Source: an uncultured Bacteroidota bacterium (GTDB lineage Bacteria; Bacteroidota; Bacteroidia; B-17B0; Aurantibacillaceae). Taken from it: a stretch of 64,000 nt of DNA. The stretch covers positions 1 to 64,000 of the forward strand of contig CAILKE010000072.1 of NCBI GenBank assembly GCA_903834765.1, read 5' to 3'. The notes under the pieces were generated by a model. That model had not been told where the DNA came from. It ran no database searches and was given only the letters and a program-made list of their open reading frames with translations. Below are positions 53,666 to 61,128 of this stretch, piece by piece (the stretch's first letter is position 1; each line of letters begins with the position of its first letter). A program made the position numbers and the translations under genes.

Positions 53666-55771
53666 TTATTTAATTGTATTTAATACGTCTTCATTTACTT
53701 TCACAACATATTTGTTTTTCAAATATGCTAACCATTCTTTTTCTAAATAATTTTGGTAATCTGCAGTAATCATTCCTTTAGCTTCGGCTATAGTTTTAGG
53801 TGTTTTAGGTAATACCTTATTCACAACTAAAACAGTTACTTTATTATCCTTAGCATCTTTAATATCAGTAGCAGAAACTCCTTGTTTCCAATTTGCATCT
53901 ACATCTTTATTTTCACCTTTAAGGTAAGTAATACTTTCAGAAGCTAAGTTTAATTGAGATGTCTTATTAATAGCATCTACAATTTCTTTTTCTGATTTAT
54001 TTTTCTTTAATAAAGCTCTAACTTCTTTAGCTATTTTTTCATCAGCGCATTTATAGGTTGTAACTTCAGCGCGTTCTTCCCATAAATAGTTGTTTTTGTT
54101 TTTTTCATAATACGCTTTTAAACCAGCAGTATCTTTTACGGCTTTACTCCAAACTTTTTGATCAGTTAAATCAAATAATAAAATACCATCTCGGTATTCT
54201 TTCAATAAATTTTTAAAATCAGAGTATTTAGATTCTAAATTAGCATCTTCAAAATTAATAACGCTTTCGTCTACAAACTCTTTGTAAGACTGTTGTAGGA
54301 ACATATTATTGTCCATTTTAGGACGAGCTGTTTGATGAGTTTCAATATATTTTGCAAAATCATTTTGAGTAAATTTCTTAGCACCTAAATTAAATAACTC
54401 TTTATTACCTAATTTATCTGCTTTTTTAGCTTCCCATTTTCCTTGATAAGCAGTTGAATCAATCACTTTCAAAAATTCATTTTTAGCAATCAAGTTTTCT
54501 TTAAACGCATTATCTTTTTTCACTTTTGCAATTAAAGATGTTCGTCCGGCTTGAGTTCGAGAATCTTTACCAATACGCTGTTTCAAATCGCCTTTCATTT
54601 CATCAAATGAAGCTAAGCCTTTTCTATCAATACGTTTCACAATATGCCAACCGTAGTTAGTTGTAAATGGTTCGCTATAATCACCATTCGCTTTTAAAGC
54701 GAAGGCTGCTTTTTCAAATTCAATTGGCATGCGACTGCTTCCAAACCATTGTAATTGTCCACCTTTTTCAGCACTTGGTTTATCATCAGAAAACTGACGA
54801 GCTAAATCTTCGAACTTATCGCCAGCTTTTAGTTTTGTGTAAATTTCATCAATTTTTGTTTTCAAATTAGCTTTTTCTTTCTCACCAGCATCTTTAGGAA
54901 ATTTAACCATAATGTGAGCTGTTAAAATTTCTCCTTGGCTTGGGCGTTTATCAGCTACTTTAATAATATGGTAACCAAAACGTGTACGAACTGGCATACT
55001 AATATCTCCTACATTTGTTTTAAATGCAGCATTTTCAAAAGGATATACCATTTGCAATGAAGTGAAATAACCTAAATCTCCACCATTTTCTTGAGCAGAA
55101 GGGTCTTCAGAGGTTTTCTTAGCTGCATCTGCAAATTTATCAGCGCCAGAAATAATTGTTGAAGCTATATTTTTAACTGATTCTAATTTCGCTTTAAAAT
55201 TAGTGCTATCATTTTTAGTAGATGTTTTAGATAATCCTAATGAACTTTTCTTTAATAAATTTTCATACTCCGTTAATTTAGCGGCTGTTGGATTTTTACC
55301 CATCAAAGCATCTCTAATTATTATTAAACGTGTATAAGCCTCAATCGTGTCTTTTGGTAATGCATCTTCAGAAAGACGCAATAAAATATGAGCTGCTTTT
55401 ATTTCTGTTTTCATTCGCTCATAAGCTTCATTTAATAAAGCCTCATTAACGTTTTTGTCTGTTAAATAAGGCGCTGCCAATTGTTTGCGATATCCGTTTA
55501 ACTCTGTTTTGAAAGCAGAATTGGTATCTAAGCCATTTGCTTCTGCTTCAAATACTTTCATTTTAAATGTTGAAAATAAATCAACATATTCTTTCACTGA
55601 TTTTTGTTCTTTATTAACTTCTTTGCCGCTATTTTTTTTGTAAACATTTTCGAATTCGCTTTTGTATACGGCTTTATCGTTGATGTTCATAATAACTGGT
55701 TCGCTTGTTTGCGCCATTGAAGAGAGGCTAACTGCAGATAACGTTAAAAATCCGAGGGTACTTTTTTTCAT
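53666..55771 (-). CDS. Periplasmic peptidyl-prolyl isomerase with two parvulin domains
   Basis: 701 residues. Signal peptide about 1-20 (LSAVSLSSMAQ). An N-terminal SurA-like helical domain leads to two PpiC domains: about 125-270 (AAHILLRLSED, DPSAQENGGDLGYFTSLQM, RFGYHIIKVADKRP) and about 275-385 (LTAHIMVKFPKD, PSAEKGGQLQWFGSSRMPIE, YGWHIVKRIDRKG). A long helical C-terminal region (about 385-701) ends the protein. It likely folds outer-membrane and secreted proteins. First gene of the trio, with a terminator after it. Confidence 0.9.
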   Translation of the reverse strand: MKKSTLGFLTLSAVSLSSMAQTSEPVIMNINDKAVYKSEFENVYKKNSGKEVNKEQKSVKEYVDLFSTFKMKVFEAEANGLDTNSAFKTELNGYRKQLAAPYLTDKNVNEALLNEAYERMKTEIKAAHILLRLSEDALPKDTIEAYTRLIIIRDALMGKNPTAAKLTEYENLLKKSSLGLSKTSTKNDSTNFKAKLESVKNIASTIISGADKFADAAKKTSEDPSAQENGGDLGYFTSLQMVYPFENAAFKTNVGDISMPVRTRFGYHIIKVADKRPSQGEILTAHIMVKFPKDAGEKEKANLKTKIDEIYTKLKAGDKFEDLARQFSDDKPSAEKGGQLQWFGSSRMPIEFEKAAFALKANGDYSEPFTTNYGWHIVKRIDRKGLASFDEMKGDLKQRIGKDSRTQAGRTSLIAKVKKDNAFKENLIAKNEFLKVIDSTAYQGKWEAKKADKLGNKELFNLGAKKFTQNDFAKYIETHQTARPKMDNNMFLQQSYKEFVDESVINFEDANLESKYSDFKNLLKEYRDGILLFDLTDQKVWSKAVKDTAGLKAYYEKNKNNYLWEERAEVTTYKCADEKIAKEVRALLKKNKSEKEIVDAINKTSQLNLASESITYLKGENKDVDANWKQGVSATDIKDAKDNKVTVLVVNKVLPKTPKTIAEAKGMITADYQNYLEKEWLAYLKNKYVVKVNEDVLNTIK

Positions 55772-55800
55772 ATACTTCTGTTTATTATTTTTAAGGATAG

Positions 55801-55808
55801 CAAATTTA
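55801..55808 (-). promoter_or_regulatory. Candidate -7 box for the 701-residue isomerase gene
   Basis: TAAATTTG on the minus strand fits TAnnTTTG and lies 29 bp upstream of the ATG; a -33 TTG at the usual spacing is not visible. Confidence 0.35.
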
Positions 55809-55852
55809 ACATTTATTTTTAATGGCTATATATTAAGATATAGTCATCTTTT

Positions 55853-56962
55853 TTATTTTATAATTTCTTCGAGTTTAGCATCTAAATCAGCACCTCGAAG
55901 GTTTTTAGCAATAATTTTCCCTTCTTTATCTAACAATAAATTTTGAGGAATACTTGTGATACCAAATAATTTACCCGCATCGTTACCCCAACCTTTAAGG
56001 TCGCTTACTTGAGTCCAAGTTAATTTATCAGCTGCAATAGCTTGTACCCATTTATCTTTTACTTGATCGAAGGATACTCCAAATACAGTAAATCCTTTGT
56101 CTTTATATTTATTATATGCAGCCACTACATTTGGATTCTCGCCGCGGCAAGGACCGCACCAGCTAGCCCAAAAATCAACTAATACATATTTTCCTTTAAA
56201 ATCATGTAAGTTTATCATTTTACCTTCAGGTGTAGCTTGCGAAAAATTAGTCGCTTCATAACCAATAGTAGAACCGCGCATTTGAGAGATCTTTTCTTGA
56301 GCTAATTTTCCAAATTTTGTATTTAAAATACTTTTATCTAATAAACCCACTACACGCTCTAATTCCTCAATTGGTGCTTGAGAATTTTGATTATTAAAAT
56401 ATATTGCATAAGCACTCACAGGAGATTTTGAATGAGCTTTGATAAATCCCTCCATGGCGTTTTTTCGTTCAACATCCAAGGCTTGGTATTCTGATACTTT
56501 AATGTTCATGGTTGCGTTATCGCCCTTAGCTTTTGCATCGTTATAGGCATTTACAATAGCTTGTTGATTAGCACCAAAACTTTGCATTAGGGTATTGTAT
56601 TCGATGTAATCCTTTTGTGTTGGTCCTCCATCCACTATAGCAAATGGTAAACTATCTATATTGGCAGTGATGTTGATTTTACCAGCATCTACAAAGAAAA
56701 TTAAATTTGGTTGATCGTTTACATTAGCTGTTTTAGTAATCCAATACATATTTGGCTCTGGACTTTTTCCTGTAAAGGTAAATTTACCAGCTTTTAGTTT
56801 TATACTATCAGTAAAGGTTTTATTATCCCATTTATGATGTATATAAGTTTTAGCATTTTCATTCACTTGTCTAAGTGAGCCATTGATTGTAAAACTAAAA
56901 GGCGTTTGTGCATTTGAAACTAAAGCAGAACAGCCTAGTAATAAGAGAATTGATTTTACCAT
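55853..56962 (-). CDS. TlpA-like thioredoxin with DUF4369 domain
   Basis: From ATG 56962 the protein starts with a signal peptide (SILLLLGCSALVSNAQ). Residues about 20-115 form a DUF4369 domain (KTYIHHKWDNKTFTDSIKLK, GKFTFTGKSPEP), followed by a helical linker and a TlpA/AhpC-like thioredoxin domain (about 225-369) with the WASWCGPC active site (Cys269, Cys272 from this start) and a cis-Pro region SIPQNLLLD. It should be a periplasmic disulfide reductase, for example for cytochrome maturation or surface proteins. The frame extends to 57007 but that start adds a charged tail before the signal. Confidence 0.9.
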   Translation of the reverse strand: MVKSILLLLGCSALVSNAQTPFSFTINGSLRQVNENAKTYIHHKWDNKTFTDSIKLKAGKFTFTGKSPEPNMYWITKTANVNDQPNLIFFVDAGKINITANIDSLPFAIVDGGPTQKDYIEYNTLMQSFGANQQAIVNAYNDAKAKGDNATMNIKVSEYQALDVERKNAMEGFIKAHSKSPVSAYAIYFNNQNSQAPIEELERVVGLLDKSILNTKFGKLAQEKISQMRGSTIGYEATNFSQATPEGKMINLHDFKGKYVLVDFWASWCGPCRGENPNVVAAYNKYKDKGFTVFGVSFDQVKDKWVQAIAADKLTWTQVSDLKGWGNDAGKLFGITSIPQNLLLDKEGKIIAKNLRGADLDAKLEEIIK

Positions 56963-57217
56963 ATTTAAATATTTAACGGGTAAATGTAGTTTTTTATTAT
57001 TAAACATAAGAAAATGGATTAGTTAAAAAATGAAAAAATTTGGTAAAGAAAATGTTGAATCTTAATTTAACGTTTTAAAAAATACTTATGTTGATAAACA
57101 ACTTTCATCTATCTTTTAACATATTCTCTTATACCACAATAGGATTGACAATCAAGATGTTTGAATCATTAATTGTTAAATAATGATTAACTAAATGTCA
57201 TTTTTATTCACAATTGC

Positions 57218-57247
57218 TTGTTACAATGCTATTTTAGTTTATTTTTG
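57218..57247 (+). promoter_or_regulatory. Bacteroidota-type promoter (TTG, 19 bp, TATTTTTG)
   Basis: TTG at 57218-57220, a 19-bp spacer, and TATTTTTG at 57240-57247 match the -33/-7 consensus (TTG, TAnnTTTG). The predicted start of transcription is about 57252-57254, giving a leader of about 95 nt before the ATG at 57349. It would drive the lamin-tail, TonB receptor and nuclease genes. The rest of the gap (57008-57217) shows nothing recognisable. Confidence 0.65.
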
Positions 57248-57257
57248 TCTCCGAAAA

Positions 57258-57317
57258 GTAAGTGACCACCCTATAAGAGGATAACTGTTCTGGTTATAAC
57301 CGCCTTAAACCACTTAC
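57258..57317 (+). promoter_or_regulatory. Structured 5' leader (possible cis-regulatory RNA)
   Basis: A 7-bp closing stem (gtaagtg 57258-57264 with cacttac 57311-57317) encloses a second imperfect stem: aag-a-gg-ataac (57275-57285) with gttat-aa-cc-gc-ctt (57293-57306) and a 7-nt loop. It begins a few nucleotides after the predicted transcription start and lacks a terminator T run. It could be a protein- or ligand-binding leader or a stabiliser of the mRNA. No known riboswitch class is recognised. Confidence 0.45.
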
Positions 57318-57348
57318 AGAAACTAAAAAACATTTAAACCCCAAAAAA

Positions 57349-58263
57349 ATGAAAAAAATTTTACTAAGTTTATCATTAGTGACAGTAGCTTTAGCAGGTA
57401 AAGCGCAAACGTGTTCTGATTTATTTATTTCTGAATATGCAGAAGGAAGTGCGAATAATAAAGCTATGGAGTTTTATAACCCAACAGGAACTGCAATTAA
57501 CATGAACAATTATCGTTTAGTTCGTTATTCTAATGGTTCTGCTATTGGCACGGACAGTACTGATTTAATTGGAACAATTAACCCTGGTGCTACATTTGTT
57601 ATCGCAAATGGAACTGGTGTTACTTCTGGTACCACTTCTACATCTCCTGCTTGCTCTCCAACTTTGCAAGCCTTGGCGCAACAGTTAGATCATCCTTATC
57701 CAAACCCTACAGCAATGAATGGTGATGACGCTTTAGTTTTAGTGAAAATTTCGCCCTATAAACGTTTAGATATCTTTGGGAAAATTGGCGAACAGCCAAC
57801 TACAGCTTGGAGCGATGTAGCACCTTATGACGGTACAGTTGGTAAATGGTGGACTAAAGATCACTCAATGCAACGTAAAGCTTCAGTTCAAATGGGAGTA
57901 ACTACTAATCCTTCATTTTTTAATCCTAAATTAGAGTATGATTCTTTATCAAACAACAACTGGTCTAATATCGGTTTTCATACTTGTTCTTGCCCTGCTG
58001 TTGGAATTAAAGAAAATGTAAAAGCAATTTATTTAAAAGTATTCCCAAATCCTGCAAATGGAAATGAAATAGCTTTTATTAGCGATAAAATTATTAAAGA
58101 AATTAACATTGTAAATGCAATTGGTCAAGTTGTATTAGCTCATACATCAACTATTTCAGAAAACACAATCGTGTTAAGAAATTTGAGTTTATCAAAGGGT
58201 ATATATTATGCTGTTATCAAAACAGATAACGGTTCAAAAACAGAAAAATTAATTATTCAATAA
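57349..58263 (+). CDS. Lamin-tail-domain protein with T9SS sorting domain
   Basis: 304 residues. Signal peptide about 1-19 (LVTVALAGKAQ). A lamin tail domain covers about 22-190: DLFISEYAEGSANNKAMEFY, INMNNYRLVRYSNG, TINPGATFVIANG, NGDDALVLVK. Residues about 225-304 are a T9SS type A domain (LKVFPNPANGNEIAF ... KGIYYAVIK). Lamin-tail domains in secreted bacterial proteins often accompany nucleases or phosphatases and may bind DNA or membrane. No enzyme domain is present here. First gene after the promoter and leader. Confidence 0.9.
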   Translation: MKKILLSLSLVTVALAGKAQTCSDLFISEYAEGSANNKAMEFYNPTGTAINMNNYRLVRYSNGSAIGTDSTDLIGTINPGATFVIANGTGVTSGTTSTSPACSPTLQALAQQLDHPYPNPTAMNGDDALVLVKISPYKRLDIFGKIGEQPTTAWSDVAPYDGTVGKWWTKDHSMQRKASVQMGVTTNPSFFNPKLEYDSLSNNNWSNIGFHTCSCPAVGIKENVKAIYLKVFPNPANGNEIAFISDKIIKEINIVNAIGQVVLAHTSTISENTIVLRNLSLSKGIYYAVIKTDNGSKTEKLIIQ

Positions 58264-58290
58264 TTAGCATTCTTCATTATTTCTAAATAC

Positions 58291-58320
58291 AGGGCTGATG
58301 AAATACTCAGCCCTTTATAT
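58291..58320 (+). terminator. Hairpin between the lamin-tail and TonB receptor genes (weak terminator or attenuator)
   Basis: An 8-bp stem (agggctga / tcagccct) with an 8-nt loop and a T-rich but broken tail (TTATATTT). It may reduce expression of the downstream receptor relative to the first gene. Confidence 0.6.
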
Positions 58321-58331
58321 TTCAAAAAACT

Positions 58332-61067
58332 ATGTTAAAAAAAAGTATCCTATTCGTTTTCGTTGTTTGCTCTTTAATAGGCAAAGCTCAAGATAGTTTA
58401 AAAGTTACCTTATCAGGCTCAATAAAGGATAAGGAAACAAACGAGGCCCTTATTGGCGCCACCGTTGTTGTAAAAACTGGTATAGGCACAGTAGCTGACT
58501 TAGATGGTAATTTTAAAATAAAAGTGCCAAAAGGAGATTATAACATTGAAATATCAATGCTTGGTTATAAAAAATTTAACCAAAAAATAAAATTAAATAC
58601 CAGTAAATCTATTGACGTAAAATTAGAAAGCGATATTTTAGATGAAGTAGAAATTGTTGCCGATATGGCCAAGGTTAGAGAAACTCCTGTTGCTTTTAGT
58701 GCAATTTCTGGGACTAAAATTCAAGAGGAATTGGGAGGTAGAGATATTTCAATGATAGCAAATACAACTCCTGGCGCTTATGCTTCTGCTGGAGGCGGAG
58801 GTGCTGGAGATTCTCGAGTAACTATAAGAGGGCAAAACCAAACAAATATTGGTGTTTTAGTGGATGGTATTCCAGTAAATGATATGGAAAATGGTCAAGT
58901 TTTTTGGAGTAATTGGGATGGCTTAAAGGATATTACCAAATCTATGCAAATTCAACGTGGATTAGGCGCATCTAAATTAGCCATAGCTTCGGTAGGTGGG
59001 ACCATGAATTTTATAACAAAAGGCATTGAAAGTAAACAAGAATTAGTTGTAAAAAAAGAATGGGGTAACAATAATTATAATTTAATGAGCTTGTCATATA
59101 ACTCTGGTTTAATAAATAATAAATGGGGGTTCTCATTAGCTGGGACATACCGGAACGGTGACGGATGGGTAGATCAAACTTATTTTAATGCCTACTCTTA
59201 TTTTGCAAAAATACAGTATATGCCAAATCCTCGTCATATAATCAGCATTGGTGTAAACGGAGCACCGCAGTCACATGGGCAACGTTCTACACAAATGCAA
59301 ATAGCGGTTTATGATAAAAAATATGCTCAAGAATTAGGCGTAAATTCAGATTCAGTATTACGCTCAATGACAACTACTGGTATTAAATATACAACTCTTA
59401 CACAAGGAGATAGGCGTTTACAATGGAATCCAGATCAAGCAGTTTTGAATGGACAACCTTTTAACGATAAAAATAATTATTACAGTAAGCCTTTATTTAA
59501 CTTGAATCATTTTTGGAAAATAAGCGAAAAAACAACTTTATCTACAGTGGCATATGCTTCTTTAGGAACAGGCGGAGGGACAGGTTATAGCCCAAGTCTT
59601 ACGAGCAGGGATTCAATAACTGGTTACATTAATTTACAACCGTATTATAATTCTAATTCTAGTCCAACAAATACGTTGTCTCAATTCCCTGGACAAACAA
59701 AATCATCTACCATTCTACAATCCAACGAAAATAACCATCAATGGTATGGAATTTTATCAACAGCCACTTCAAAGTTAAGTAAAATAATTACCTTAACTTA
59801 TGGTGTTGATTTTCGCTACTACAAAGGGATTCATCAACGAAAGGTGTATAATTTAATAGGTGGCGATTATTACATAGAAGCTGGGACTAATAAAAACCCA
59901 AATCTTAGTAGTGACCCAGCCAATTTTTATAAGAAAACAGGTGATATTTTTGGTTCAAATTATTTAGGATTGGTAAAATGGGGGGGAGTATTTTTACAAG
60001 GAGAATTTAAAAAAGATAAATGGACAGGCTTTATAACGGCTACTGGCTCATACTCTGGTTATAACCGAATTGATTATTACAAAAAAAAGGATTTGGTATT
60101 AGCTGATACAACTTATCATAATTATGTTGGTTACTATACTACGGTTGTTCATAATGGTGTTACTTATGATAGAAACTCTCCAGAATTGAAAGATGCTTCT
60201 ACTGGGTGGAAATATCAATATGGGTATACTCTAAAAGGTGGGGTTAATTATAACATCAACGACCATCATAATGTTTTTGTGAATGTTGGTATTATGCAAA
60301 TTCCCTTGAAGTTTGCAAACGTATTTACTTTTGCAAATACACTTATTACAGGATTTAAACCACAACATGTTCAGTCTTACGAAATGGGATATGGCTTAAA
60401 ATATAATCAAGTAAATTTTAATTTTAATGCCTACTATACTAGTCAAACAAATCAGCCACAACCAAGTATTACATCTCCAGTAAGTGGAGATTTATATATA
60501 ACAAACGGTGTTGATTTAGTTTATAAGGGATTAGAATTCGAAGCAAGTTATAAACCAATCAAGCAAATACAAATAGAAGGGGTTTTATCTTTAGGCGATT
60601 GGCGTTATAATTCTGCTGGTACGGCTTACTCATATGATCAAAACAATAATGTTACTGACTCTATTCATTTCGATGCAAAGGGCGTTCATATTGGAAACGC
60701 AGCCCAAAATCAAATTAGCATAGGTATTCGCTTTATGCCAATTAAGGGCTTTTACTTTAAGCCTCGCTTCACTAGGTTTGATAAATACTACGCTAATTTT
60801 AATGCAATGGATTTATCTAAAGGAAATGAAGGCAGAGACAGCTGGAAAATACCTGGATATAGTATAATTGATTTAAGTACTGGGTATGAAATTCCATTTG
60901 GAAAATTCACTGTTAATTTATATGGAACGATGAGTAATGTATTAAATACACGTTATATAAATGATGCTCAAAATAATTTATATGGCGGAACATTTAATGC
61001 AACTTCTGCTGGCGTATTCTTTGGTGTTGGTCGTACCTTTATATTTGGTACAAAATTGACATTCTAA
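58332..61067 (+). CDS. TonB-dependent receptor (CarboxypepD_reg-like, plug, barrel)
   Basis: 911 residues. Signal peptide about 1-19 (VCSLIGKAQ). A carboxypeptidase-regulatory-like domain (about 22-105: GSIKDKETNEALIGATVVVK) precedes the plug (about 110-235: TTPGAYASAGGGGAG, SRVTIRGQNQTNIGVLVDGI, GGTMNFITKG) and a 22-strand barrel ending in FIFGTKLTF, with terminal Phe. It imports a large substrate through the outer membrane using TonB energy. No SusD partner is adjacent. The G7 run at 59980-59986 is in the barrel region. Its neighbours suggest nucleic-acid-derived substrates. Confidence 0.93.
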   Translation: MLKKSILFVFVVCSLIGKAQDSLKVTLSGSIKDKETNEALIGATVVVKTGIGTVADLDGNFKIKVPKGDYNIEISMLGYKKFNQKIKLNTSKSIDVKLESDILDEVEIVADMAKVRETPVAFSAISGTKIQEELGGRDISMIANTTPGAYASAGGGGAGDSRVTIRGQNQTNIGVLVDGIPVNDMENGQVFWSNWDGLKDITKSMQIQRGLGASKLAIASVGGTMNFITKGIESKQELVVKKEWGNNNYNLMSLSYNSGLINNKWGFSLAGTYRNGDGWVDQTYFNAYSYFAKIQYMPNPRHIISIGVNGAPQSHGQRSTQMQIAVYDKKYAQELGVNSDSVLRSMTTTGIKYTTLTQGDRRLQWNPDQAVLNGQPFNDKNNYYSKPLFNLNHFWKISEKTTLSTVAYASLGTGGGTGYSPSLTSRDSITGYINLQPYYNSNSSPTNTLSQFPGQTKSSTILQSNENNHQWYGILSTATSKLSKIITLTYGVDFRYYKGIHQRKVYNLIGGDYYIEAGTNKNPNLSSDPANFYKKTGDIFGSNYLGLVKWGGVFLQGEFKKDKWTGFITATGSYSGYNRIDYYKKKDLVLADTTYHNYVGYYTTVVHNGVTYDRNSPELKDASTGWKYQYGYTLKGGVNYNINDHHNVFVNVGIMQIPLKFANVFTFANTLITGFKPQHVQSYEMGYGLKYNQVNFNFNAYYTSQTNQPQPSITSPVSGDLYITNGVDLVYKGLEFEASYKPIKQIQIEGVLSLGDWRYNSAGTAYSYDQNNNVTDSIHFDAKGVHIGNAAQNQISIGIRFMPIKGFYFKPRFTRFDKYYANFNAMDLSKGNEGRDSWKIPGYSIIDLSTGYEIPFGKFTVNLYGTMSNVLNTRYINDAQNNLYGGTFNATSAGVFFGVGRTFIFGTKLTF
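59980..59986 (+). other. Poly-G tract (G7) inside the TonB receptor gene
   Basis: Seven G encode part of K-W-G-G-V. Loss of one G gives TAA 18 codons on, and gain of one gives TAA 10 codons on; either would cut the barrel. Like the G8 tract at 15176 it codes for W-G-G in a surface protein. Confidence 0.6.
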
Positions 61068-61128
61068 TCAAAAATAATACAAAAACTATGAGTCTAATTA
61101 ATAATCATAATAACTAAAAAAAACACCT

